Origin: Nitrospirota bacterium | GTDB lineage: Bacteria; Nitrospirota; Thermodesulfovibrionia; Thermodesulfovibrionales; UBA1546 | Assembly (NCBI GenBank): GCA_004298625.1 | Contig: SCSY01000219.1 | Location: 1-5,417 of the forward strand | Reading direction: 5' to 3' | DNA: 5,417 nucleotides | Shown here: positions 1 through 5,417 of the stretch, piece after piece | Position numbering within the stretch: the first letter of the stretch is position 1 | Layout of the letters: the number at the start of each line of letters is the position of its first letter | Program-made: the position numbers and the translations under genes | The notes under the pieces: generated by a model | Told to the model about the DNA's origin: nothing | What the model saw: only the letters and a program-made list of their open reading frames with translations | Database searches by the model: none

Positions 1-1669
1 TGCCGGAGCGGGCGGCATAGATATTGTCCTTTTTGTAATTGCCGCTGATGAAGGGATAATGCCTCAGAGCAGGGAGCATCTTGCAATCTGCAATCTTCTT
101 AAAATTAAATCAGGGCTTATTGCGCTTACAAAAACAGACCTCGTTGAGCCGGACTGGGTGAAACTTGTCTCTGATGAGATAAGAAATTTCGTAAAAGGCA
201 CCTTTCTTGAAGGGGCGGAGATAATCCCTGTTTCGTCAAAGACAGGCGATAATATCGAACCTTTAAAACAGAAGATCCATGAAGTCGCTTTAAAGGTCAA
301 ACCTAAACTCGCAAAAGGGCTTTTCAGGCTTCCGATAGATAGAGTATTTACGCTAAAGGGATTCGGAACAGTTGTTACAGGAACTGCGATCTCAGGTAGC
401 ATAAATGACGATGACCCTGTAGAGATCTTACCGACAAATATAAGCACAAAGGTGCGCGGCCTTCACAGCCACGGCAAGGCGATAAAGACAGCTTATGCAG
501 GCCAGAGGGTTGCCATAAACCTCACAGGGGTTGAAAAAGACAGCTTAAAAAGAGGCGATGTGGTAGTTATGCCGGAGAGGTTCTCGCCCACAAAAACAAT
601 AGATGCAAAGATCGAGCTTCTCAAGGATTCTCCTGTCTTAAAGAACAAAAGCCTTGTTCACTTCCATTCAGGGACGTCAGAGGTGATTGCGAGAGTGATT
701 TTATATGACAGAGACGAATTAAAGCCTGGCGAGGGCTGTTTCTGCCAGTTCAGGCTTCAGGAGCACGTTATCTCGATGTCCGGAGACAGATATATCGTCA
801 GAAGATTTTCTCCTGTCGAAACAATAGGAGGCGGAGCGATCCTCGATGTCCATCCGTCAAGAAGAAAAAAGAGCGAAGGCACCGGAGACCTTGAAGTATT
901 CGAAGGGGGAACGCTCGACGAAAAAATTTCAATGAAGATTAAAAAAGCAGGGATGCATGGAATGTCTGCCTCAACACTTGAAGGCTGGATAAATGCGGAC
1001 TTGCCTGTAATAAAAGGCGCCATAAAATCTTTAAAAGAAAGCGGCACGATAGTCCAGTTTGAGGATATTCTTATTCACGGCAGTGCGGTTAATTCAATAA
1101 AGGAAGGCATTAATAAAATCCTGAATGAATTTCACAGGAAGAACCCTTTGAAATCAGGAATACCGAAGGAAGAAGTCAGGGCATACCTAAAAGTAGAGCA
1201 GAAGATATTTAATTCCCTGATTGGCTCAATGAAAGATGTCGTCATAGATAAAGAACTTTTGCATCATGCAAGTTTCAAGGCAACGCTCTCGGAGGTTGAT
1301 AAGGGCATAGAGACAAAAATAATAAGCAGGCTTGAAGAGGCGGGTTTCCAGCCTCCGTTGAAAGAGGAATTATTGACAGCTCTCAAAATGCAGCCGAAGC
1401 AGCTCGATGACATCCTTAAGCTCATGACAAAAGAAGGAAAGCTCGTGAGGATTAATGAGACGATCTATATCACAAAAACTGTTTACGATAAGATAATGAC
1501 CCTGCTAAAAGATTTTTATAGCAGGAAAAAAGAGATGACGGTCGCAGAATTCCGCGATGTCCTCAACACCTCCCGCAAATACGCACTCCCTTTCCTCGAA
1601 TACCTCGACACTCAAAGAATCACAATGCGCGTAGGGGATGTGAGGAAGTTTTTGATAAAGGGGCAATAG
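1..1669 (+). CDS. selB: Selenocysteine-specific translation elongation factor SelB (5' end off the window)
   Basis: SelB is a GTPase that carries selenocysteinyl-tRNA(Sec) to the ribosome at UGA codons marked by a SECIS hairpin in the mRNA. The frame is open from base 2, giving 555 residues. It enters in the G domain at AGAGGIDIVLFVIAADEG, followed by MPQSREHL, a hallmark of the family. The guanine-specificity motif TKTD is at fragment residues 43-46 and the G5-like SSK at 78-80. EF-Tu-like domain II follows (RLPIDRVFTLKGFGTVVTGT, about 109-128), then domain III (HFHSGTSEV and GDRYIVRRFSP, about 220-270, ending GGGAILDVHPSRR). The last roughly 250 residues are charged and helical, as expected for the C-terminal winged helices that bind SECIS RNA. 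About 75 N-terminal residues with the P-loop and DxPGH motif are missing to the left, so the ATG at 59 is internal and not the start. The implied full length of about 630 matches the family. The gene converges on aroB. Confidence 0.96.
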   Translation, partial: AGAGGIDIVLFVIAADEGIMPQSREHLAICNLLKIKSGLIALTKTDLVEPDWVKLVSDEIRNFVKGTFLEGAEIIPVSSKTGDNIEPLKQKIHEVALKVKPKLAKGLFRLPIDRVFTLKGFGTVVTGTAISGSINDDDPVEILPTNISTKVRGLHSHGKAIKTAYAGQRVAINLTGVEKDSLKRGDVVVMPERFSPTKTIDAKIELLKDSPVLKNKSLVHFHSGTSEVIARVILYDRDELKPGEGCFCQFRLQEHVISMSGDRYIVRRFSPVETIGGGAILDVHPSRRKKSEGTGDLEVFEGGTLDEKISMKIKKAGMHGMSASTLEGWINADLPVIKGAIKSLKESGTIVQFEDILIHGSAVNSIKEGINKILNEFHRKNPLKSGIPKEEVRAYLKVEQKIFNSLIGSMKDVVIDKELLHHASFKATLSEVDKGIETKIISRLEEAGFQPPLKEELLTALKMQPKQLDDILKLMTKEGKLVRINETIYITKTVYDKIMTLLKDFYSRKKEMTVAEFRDVLNTSRKYALPFLEYLDTQRITMRVGDVRKFLIKGQ

Positions 1670-1682
1670 CTGTTATTTTCCC
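1660..1682. terminator. Imperfect hairpin spanning the selB and aroB stop codons, possible bidirectional terminator
   Basis: The plus strand can fold GGGG (1660-1663) with TCCC (1679-1682, one G-T pair) and AATA (1665-1668) with TATT (1674-1677). There is a C/T mismatch between the two stems and a 5-base loop. A run of five T lies at 1687-1691 for the selB direction, and TTT follows on the minus strand for the aroB direction. Both stop codons lie inside the structure. The stem is short and interrupted and the T runs are weak, so this is only a candidate. It is listed because two convergent genes 3 bp apart need some means of ending transcription. Confidence 0.22.
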
Positions 1683-2776
1683 GGAGTTTTTCCTGAATAA
1701 ATCATCAGCGCCTGTTTTATCATATCCTTTGCAACGCCTTTCTGAATCCTCACCTTCCCTATTTTCTCAGGCAGAATAAATTTCAACTCGCCGGCAACCG
1801 CTTTCTTGTCGAGCTGCATCGAGGCCATGAGGGAATTTATATTTAAATTCTTCGGCGCTTCCGATGGGAGACAAAAGGAATCGATCAATGCCTTAATCCT
1901 CAACATGTCGTGTATCTTAAGAAGCCCCGCCATCTCTGCAAGCCTTGCCTCGATGTTCATACCTATGGCTACTGCCTCGCCGTGCAGGAATTTTTTGTAT
2001 CTTGTAACCGTCTCGACCGCGTGGCCGACTGTATGCCCGTAATTTAATATCGCTCTTAAGCCCGCCTCCCTCTCATCCCTTGAGACAACCGCTGCCTTTA
2101 TCTCGCATGAGCGCGTCACGATGCGGCTTATCACATCTTTATGCAGATAAAATATCTTTCTCGTGTTGTCTTCGAGAAAATCAAACAATTTTTTGTCCCA
2201 TATCACGCCGTACTTAATCACCTCGGCAAGCCCTGCGAGGAGTTCTCTTTCCGGCAGGGTCTTTAATGTATCGATATCAGCCCAGACAAGCCTCGGCTGG
2301 TAAAATGTGCCTATCATGTTTTTGCCGAGTCTGTGATTAACTCCGGTCTTCCCGCCGACAGAGCTGTCAGCCTGCGCAAGGAGTGTCGTAGGAACCTGGA
2401 CATAATCAATGCCCCGCATATATGTCGAAGCGACAAAGCCTGTTATATCGCCTATCACACCGCCGCCGAGGGCAATCAGCGCTGATTTTCTGTCAAGCCT
2501 GTGCCTGAGAAGCTCTCCATAAATCTTCTGAACTGTGCTTATGTCCTTATACTTTTCTCCGTCCGGAATTATCACAGAGATAACGTCAAATCCTGATGCT
2601 TTTATGGAATTCAAAACTTTCTTGCCGTAGAGCTTAAATACAGTCGGGTTGCTTATAATTACTGTCTTGGGGCTTGTTTTTAGCAATTTCAATCTTGAAC
2701 CAATATCACTAAGAATATTGCTCCCTATGCAGATGTCATAGCTTCTTTCTTTGAGATTAACTCTTACCTTGTCCAT
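1673..2776 (-). CDS. aroB: 3-dehydroquinate synthase
   Basis: AroB converts DAHP to 3-dehydroquinate, the second step of the shikimate pathway, in the cytoplasm using NAD+ and a divalent metal (Zn or Co). The 367 residues match the usual length of 340-370. Visible motifs are PDGEKYK (71-77), the NAD-binding GGGVIGD (104-110), and VPTTLLAQADSSVGGKTGVN (128-147), which lines the substrate pocket. The predicted metal ligands are E185 in GLAEVIKYG, H248 in LNYGHTVGHA and H265 in FLHGEAVAIGM. All expected key residues are present. The start at 2776 gives a normal N-terminus (MDKVRVNL) and is preceded by GGGAAG (2782-2787) five bases upstream, the clearest Shine-Dalgarno-like site among the three aro genes. 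It is the last gene of the pilQ-aroC-aroK-aroB run, 57 bp after aroK, and ends 3 bp from the convergent selB stop. Confidence 0.98.
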   Translation of the reverse strand: MDKVRVNLKERSYDICIGSNILSDIGSRLKLLKTSPKTVIISNPTVFKLYGKKVLNSIKASGFDVISVIIPDGEKYKDISTVQKIYGELLRHRLDRKSALIALGGGVIGDITGFVASTYMRGIDYVQVPTTLLAQADSSVGGKTGVNHRLGKNMIGTFYQPRLVWADIDTLKTLPERELLAGLAEVIKYGVIWDKKLFDFLEDNTRKIFYLHKDVISRIVTRSCEIKAAVVSRDEREAGLRAILNYGHTVGHAVETVTRYKKFLHGEAVAIGMNIEARLAEMAGLLKIHDMLRIKALIDSFCLPSEAPKNLNINSLMASMQLDKKAVAGELKFILPEKIGKVRIQKGVAKDMIKQALMIYSGKTPGK

Positions 2777-2816
2777 TCTATCTTCCCATGGTGTGATGAA
2801 ATCCTAAAAGACAAGG
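2767..2816 (-). promoter_or_regulatory. Candidate stem enclosing the aroB ribosome-binding site and start codon
   Basis: On the minus strand, CCTTGTC (2816-2810) in the aroK-aroB gap is exactly complementary to GACAAGG (2773-2767), which forms aroB codons 2-4. A further U-G pair with the last base of the ATG (2809 with 2774) would make 8 pairs. The loop of about 34 bases holds the GGGAAG ribosome-binding site and most of the start codon. A fold like this could modulate aroB translation. A 7-bp match in a region this small can also arise by chance, so function is only inferred. Confidence 0.25.
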
Positions 2817-2824
2817 GATGGCTC

Positions 2825-2836
2825 TTGAGCGGTTTA
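2825..2836 (-). repeat. 12-bp sequence TAAACCGCTCAA, copy at the aroK stop
   Basis: The minus-strand sequence TAAACCGCTCAA begins with the aroK stop codon. The identical 12 bases occur once more, in the same orientation, in the aroC-aroK gap (3407-3418). Flanking bases differ on both sides, so the match is exactly 12 bp. It could be a shared regulatory or processing site, or chance. Confidence 0.35.
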
Positions 2837-3343
2837 ACCTTCACTCTTCACCCTTTCAATTATCTCCTCCGCCACCTGCAAAGGCGTCTTGCCTTCTGTA
2901 TCTATCATTATATCAGCCTTCTCATAATAAGGTTTTCTCAATTCGAGAAGCTCCTTTATCTTTTTCATCGGATCATCCACCTGAAGCAGCGGTCTTGTGC
3001 TGTCATTGCCCGTCCTTTTAAGAATCGTTTCAGGAGATGCAGCAAGACATACTATCACGCCTTTCCTCCTGAAATTATCCATATTCTCCTGCCTAAGCAC
3101 AGCGCCTCCCCCTGCCGGGATGACGGCGTTATCCATATCCGAAAGCCTTCTGATTACGTCAGACTCTATCTTCCTGAATCCAGGCTCCCCGCATTCCTTG
3201 AATATCTCTGTTATCTTCATCTTCTTTTCTTTTTCGATCTCGCTGTCAACATCAATGAGCTTATAGCCCAGCTTCTGCGCAACCAGCTTTCCGACCTCTG
3301 TCTTCCCCGTCCCCATAAAACCCGTAAGCACAATATTTTTCAT
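2834..3343 (-). CDS. aroK: Shikimate kinase
   Basis: Shikimate kinase phosphorylates shikimate to shikimate 3-phosphate with ATP, the fifth step of the chorismate pathway. The 169 residues match the compact P-loop kinase family. The Walker A motif GFMGTGKT is at residues 8-15. Shikimate-contacting residues are D33 (in DVDSEIE), R57 (in EPGFRKIE), the GGG at 78-80 (IPAGGGAVL) and R136 (LRKPYYE). The lid arginine is R117 in STRPLL. All key positions are intact. The start is firm: it yields the normal MKNIVLTGFMGTGKT opening, and an in-frame TAA lies four codons upstream. No clear Shine-Dalgarno sequence precedes it. It lies 91 bp after aroC and 57 bp before aroB, in one transcription direction with both. 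The symbol aroK is used rather than aroL on the strength of the pilQ/aroB linkage; sequence alone does not separate the two. Confidence 0.97.
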   Translation of the reverse strand: MKNIVLTGFMGTGKTEVGKLVAQKLGYKLIDVDSEIEKEKKMKITEIFKECGEPGFRKIESDVIRRLSDMDNAVIPAGGGAVLRQENMDNFRRKGVIVCLAASPETILKRTGNDSTRPLLQVDDPMKKIKELLELRKPYYEKADIMIDTEGKTPLQVAEEIIERVKSEG

Positions 3344-3385
3344 GCCGATATTTTACATGAATGCTTTTCAAGATTGCATCTAAAT

Positions 3386-3391
3386 ATTATA
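3386..3391 (-). promoter_or_regulatory. Possible -10 element upstream of aroK
   Basis: The 91-bp aroC-aroK gap, the longest in the run, contains a perfect minus-strand TATAAT 42 bases before the aroK ATG. No recognisable TTGACA lies at 16-18 bp spacing; the 17-bp position reads CCGCTC, part of the shared 12-mer. The gap is AT-rich, so a chance match is quite possible. If real, it would give aroK-aroB an internal promoter separate from the pilus genes. Confidence 0.2.
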
Positions 3392-3406
3392 AGCTGGATA
3401 TAGTAT

Positions 3407-3418
3407 TTGAGCGGTTTA
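3407..3418 (-). repeat. 12-bp sequence TAAACCGCTCAA, copy in the aroC-aroK gap
   Basis: This is the second exact copy of the 12-mer that overlaps the aroK stop (2825-2836), in the same orientation. Here it lies 16 bases downstream of the aroC stop and covers the place where a -35 box would fall relative to the TATAAT at 3386-3391. Its role is unknown. Confidence 0.35.
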
Positions 3419-3434
3419 TTTTAAAAAGCCTTTA

Positions 3435-4643
3435 TTAAAACCTTGAAAGATACTTCAGATAGGAATTATAGTTCCTCTTAACCTCCGGCATGCTGTCGCC
3501 GCCGAACTTCTCTAAAAACGCATCGGCAATCACAAGCGCTATCATTGCCTCGCCAACAACTCCTGCCGCAGGCACAGCGCATACATCAGAGCGCTCATAG
3601 GCTGCATTGAAAGGCTTCTTCGTATTTATGTCAACAGACCTGAGAGGTTTCCTCAAGGTAGGGATCGGCTTCATCGCAGCCCTGAGAATTACGGGCATCC
3701 CATTCGTCATCCCGCCTTCTATGCCTCCAGCATTGTTCGTCTTCCTCAAGAAGCCTGCCGAAAGCCGACTGCCTGCAGCTTTTTTGCTGAAAAAAATCTC
3801 ATCCATCACCTCTGAACCGGCTCCCCCTGCCATCTCAAACCCAAGACCTATCTCAACACCTTTTATCGCCTGAATTGACACCAATGCCTGCGCAAGCCTT
3901 CCATTAAGCCTCCTGTCCCACTGCACGTGGCTCCCAAGGCCGACAGGCAGGCCGGTCACAAATACCTCAAAGATGCCTCCGAGAGAATTGCCGTCTTTTA
4001 TTGCCCTGTCAATCAACTTAATTATCTTTTGCGATGCATCTTTATCCGGACATCTCACCTGTGATTTTTCAGCCCTCTGAAAAATCTCTATGAGTTCTTT
4101 TTCTTTTGCATTCTGACTTCTGACTTCTGAGTTCTGACTTCCAATCTGAATTACATAACTTCCAACATTGACATTAAACTCAGATAGAAATTTCTTTGCT
4201 ATTGCTCCAAGCGCAACTCTCATCGCTGTTTCCCTTGCGCTTGAGCGCTCGAGAATGTCCCTTATATCATGGGTATCATATTTGAGTGAGCCTGCGAGGT
4301 CGGCATGTCCGGGACGCGGACGGGTAACAGATTTTGGATTGCGGATTGCGGATTTCGGATTTACCTCGGCGCTCATAATTTCCTGCCAGTTTGCCCAGTC
4401 TTTGTTTTGTATAAAAATTGCTATCGGAGAGCCTATGGTTTTGCCCCAGCGAACGCCGGAGAGTATTTCCGCGCGGTCAGACTCAATTTTCATCCTTCCG
4501 CCGCGGCCATAACCGCCCTGCCTTCTTTTTAGCTCTTTGTCTATGTCCGCTGCGGCAACCGAAAGCCCTGACGGAATCCCTTCAAGGATTCCTGTCAGGG
4601 CTTTGCCATGCGATTCACCAGAGGTGAGAAATCTAATGCCCAT
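3435..4643 (-). CDS. aroC: Chorismate synthase, with two in-frame heptanucleotide-repeat segments
   Basis: AroC makes chorismate from 5-enolpyruvylshikimate 3-phosphate, the last shikimate step, and needs reduced FMN. Family signatures are present in order: GESHG (9-13, with the catalytic-type H12), GGRMKIESD (48-56), TRPRPGHADLAG (107-118, second histidine H113), ERSSARETA (132-140) and RSDVCAVPAAGVVGEAM (351-367). The 402 residues are within or slightly above the usual range of 350-400. Two segments look foreign to the family: NPKSAIRNPKS (95-105) and SQNSEVRSQN (169-178). Each is encoded by a four-unit 7-base tandem array. They fall just before the conserved PGHAD block and in the variable stretch after VIQIG, where homologues differ in length, so the enzyme is probably still active. 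The start gives the canonical MGIRFLTSGESHG. The gene begins 17 bp after pilQ with no good Shine-Dalgarno site, which suggests translational coupling. Confidence 0.97.
   Translation of the reverse strand: MGIRFLTSGESHGKALTGILEGIPSGLSVAAADIDKELKRRQGGYGRGGRMKIESDRAEILSGVRWGKTIGSPIAIFIQNKDWANWQEIMSAEVNPKSAIRNPKSVTRPRPGHADLAGSLKYDTHDIRDILERSSARETAMRVALGAIAKKFLSEFNVNVGSYVIQIGSQNSEVRSQNAKEKELIEIFQRAEKSQVRCPDKDASQKIIKLIDRAIKDGNSLGGIFEVFVTGLPVGLGSHVQWDRRLNGRLAQALVSIQAIKGVEIGLGFEMAGGAGSEVMDEIFFSKKAAGSRLSAGFLRKTNNAGGIEGGMTNGMPVILRAAMKPIPTLRKPLRSVDINTKKPFNAAYERSDVCAVPAAGVVGEAMIALVIADAFLEKFGGDSMPEVKRNYNSYLKYLSRF
4111..4138 (-). repeat. Four-unit tandem heptamer array (GTCAGAA on the coding strand) inside aroC
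   Basis: On the plus strand there are four consecutive 7-base units. Units 1, 2 and 4 are TTCTGAC and unit 3 is TTCTGAG. Read in the aroC sense the unit is GTCAGAA, and the array encodes AroC residues 169-178, SQNSEVRSQN, with a 7-residue period. A pure array of this unit has no stop in any of the three frames on the coding strand, whereas the opposite strand would contain TGA. This resembles the short tandemly repeated heptanucleotides known from some bacterial genomes, notably cyanobacteria. Confidence 0.9.
4334..4361 (-). repeat. Four-unit tandem heptamer array (AATCCGC on the coding strand) inside aroC
   Basis: On the plus strand there are four consecutive 7-base units. Units 2 and 3 are GCGGATT, unit 1 is TTGGATT and unit 4 is TCGGATT. 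In the aroC sense the unit is AATCCGC, and the array encodes residues 95-104 of NPKSAIRNPKS. A pure array is stop-free in all frames of the coding strand, where each frame gives the same cyclic 7-residue peptide. The motif is unrelated in sequence to the other array in this gene, but has the same unit length and copy number. Confidence 0.9.
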
Positions 4644-4652
4644 TTCTGAATT

Positions 4653-4669
4653 AAGACAATTTATGTCTT
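4653..4669 (-). other. Small hairpin over the pilQ stop codon, upstream of aroC
   Basis: The minus strand reads AAGACA (4669-4664), a 5-base loop, then TGTCTT (4658-4653): a perfect 6-bp inverted repeat. The pilQ TAA lies in the loop, and the aroC ATG begins nine bases after the stem. No T run follows, so it is not an intrinsic terminator. aroC lacks an evident ribosome-binding site, so the hairpin may influence re-initiation by ribosomes finishing pilQ. A short AT-rich stem like this can also be chance. Confidence 0.25.
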
Positions 4670-5417
4670 GCTCACAACTCTTGGAGTTATGAATATAAGC
4701 ATCTCTGTAGGGCCGGGTCCTATATCCTGCTTTGTCTTAAAGAGCCATCCCAGAATTGGAATCTTGCTTAACAAAGGAATTCCTGTTTCATCGTTTAGTT
4801 CACTATCAAGGTAAATTCCGCCCAGGACGAGTGTCTCTCCATCCTTCACCAATGCCTGGGTGTTTATGGTCTTGGTATTCTTGACAGGCGGGGTTACGCT
4901 TGCAAGGCTGTCATCAGATACCGTCAATTTTAAAGATACATAACCATCAGGCGTTATTCTAGGGGTGACCGTTAGTTTTAAGGCTGCATCCTGCGCCTCT
5001 GTTTTTGTGCCCTCAGCGCTTGTAGATGTTGTATAAAAGGTCACGCCCTGCGTGATAGTAGCGGCTTCATTATCCATTGTTAAAATCCTCGGGTTTGACA
5101 AGGTTTTGGATTTCTTAATGGTTTCAAGCGCTTGAAGCGACAGGGCTATCCGTGAGCTGTTGGCGCTCCCTATAAGCATACTAAGAACTCCTCCAGGGCC
5201 TGATGTAGGAGACAAGGGGGTATTCACAGAGACAACGCCGGCTACATCATTTCCCAAGCCCTTAATGCCTCCAGCGCCTGTTGCAGCACTGGACTGAATG
5301 GAGCCAGTCGCCACGTCGGTCGCAAATGCAAATCCCGGGGCGCCGACAAATTGCCCACCCCATCTTATTCCAAGTTGGCTGGTGTAGGAAGTGCTGGCAG
5401 TTACTATCCTGGCCTCT
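4661..5417 (-). CDS. pilQ: Type IV pilus secretin PilQ, C-terminal part (5' end off the window)
   Basis: PilQ forms the outer-membrane ring through which the type IV pilus leaves the cell. The minus-strand frame stays open to the right edge, giving the last 251 residues. The fragment opens with EARIVTAS and LGIRWGG, typical of the start of the PilQ secretin domain. It continues with a Gly/Ser/Thr-rich stretch, then LSLQALETIKKSKTLSNPRI and the VTPRITPDGYVSL strand block. The secretin signature follows (GETLVLGGIYLDSELN through GIPLLSKIPILGWLFK, fragment residues about 193-227), and the protein ends EMLIFITPRVVSKT. This is a complete secretin C-terminus. The signal peptide, AMIN and N0/N1 domains would lie to the right. 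The GTG at 5312-5314 is not a start, because conserved sequence continues upstream of it. Linkage to the aro genes favours PilQ over GspD; the pilMNOP genes would be expected just beyond the edge. Confidence 0.93.
   Translation of the reverse strand, partial: EARIVTASTSYTSQLGIRWGGQFVGAPGFAFATDVATGSIQSSAATGAGGIKGLGNDVAGVVSVNTPLSPTSGPGGVLSMLIGSANSSRIALSLQALETIKKSKTLSNPRILTMDNEAATITQGVTFYTTSTSAEGTKTEAQDAALKLTVTPRITPDGYVSLKLTVSDDSLASVTPPVKNTKTINTQALVKDGETLVLGGIYLDSELNDETGIPLLSKIPILGWLFKTKQDIGPGPTEMLIFITPRVVSKT

Noticed and set aside
59..61. ATG as the start of selB
   Set aside because: The upstream in-frame residues match the SelB G domain, and this Met belongs to the conserved MPQSREHL motif, so the gene begins off the left edge.
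64..447. Minus-strand open frame of 127 codons opposite selB
   Set aside because: It is antisense to the conserved SelB GTPase and domain II region and has no family features of its own.
2821..2830. Near-palindrome GCTCTTGAGC next to the aroK stop
   Set aside because: Only four pairs around a two-base centre: too short to form a hairpin and no second copy as a palindrome, although part of it overlaps the shared 12-mer.
2825..3403. Plus-strand open frame of 192 codons opposite aroK
   Set aside because: It lies entirely over the conserved aroK gene and its leader, has no recognisable motif, and its composition is what the reverse of aroK would give.
3419..3440. AT-rich imperfect palindrome at the end of aroC as a terminator
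   Set aside because: The pairing is interrupted by several mismatches, has almost no GC pairs and no proper T tract. A terminator would also separate genes that look co-transcribed.
5312..5314. GTG as a start for a 217-residue protein
   Set aside because: The frame continues to the window edge, and the upstream residues (EARIVTAS, LGIRWGG) are typical secretin-domain sequence, so this codon is an internal valine of PilQ.
1..5417. tRNA-Sec, SECIS element or in-frame UGA selenoprotein near selB
   Set aside because: No cloverleaf-like sequence was seen, and none of the genes here shows an internal TGA with conserved sequence continuing beyond it.

Overview
The window looks like a piece of a Gram-negative bacterial chromosome of moderate GC content. 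It carries four intact or near-intact housekeeping genes and the end of a type IV pilus gene. The gene order (pilus secretin, then aroC, aroK and aroB) and the presence of SelB fit an anaerobic or microaerophilic lineage such as Nitrospirota or the former Deltaproteobacteria. That placement is an inference from gene content and style, not something the sequence proves. No mobile element, CRISPR array, tRNA or rRNA was seen.

Layout. Bases 1-1669 (+) hold the last 555 codons of selB, the selenocysteine-specific elongation factor; its first roughly 75 residues, including the P-loop, lie off the left edge. Three bases after its stop is the stop of the convergent aroB. From there to the right edge everything is on the minus strand, transcribed right to left: pilQ (3' part, 4661-5417), aroC (3435-4643), aroK (2834-3343) and aroB (1673-2776). 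Gaps are 17, 91 and 57 bp, so no stretch over 300 bp lacks a gene.

How the genes work together. PilQ is the outer-membrane pore of the type IV pilus. AroB (step 2), AroK (step 5) and AroC (step 7) belong to the shikimate pathway to chorismate, the precursor of aromatic amino acids, folate and quinones. Linkage of pilQ to aroK/aroB is an old, widespread arrangement in Gram-negative bacteria with no agreed functional reason. SelB is unrelated to them and belongs to a separate, oppositely oriented unit.

The most unusual structure is inside aroC. Two different four-unit tandem arrays of a 7-base motif (4111-4138 and 4334-4361) sit within the reading frame and encode 7-residue-period peptides in what look like surface loops. 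Because 7 is not a multiple of 3, changing the count by one unit would shift the frame of a central metabolic gene, yet both arrays are stop-free in the aroC sense. The other observations are small: start-site and junction hairpins, and a 12-bp sequence shared by two gene junctions. No complete novel system is visible here.
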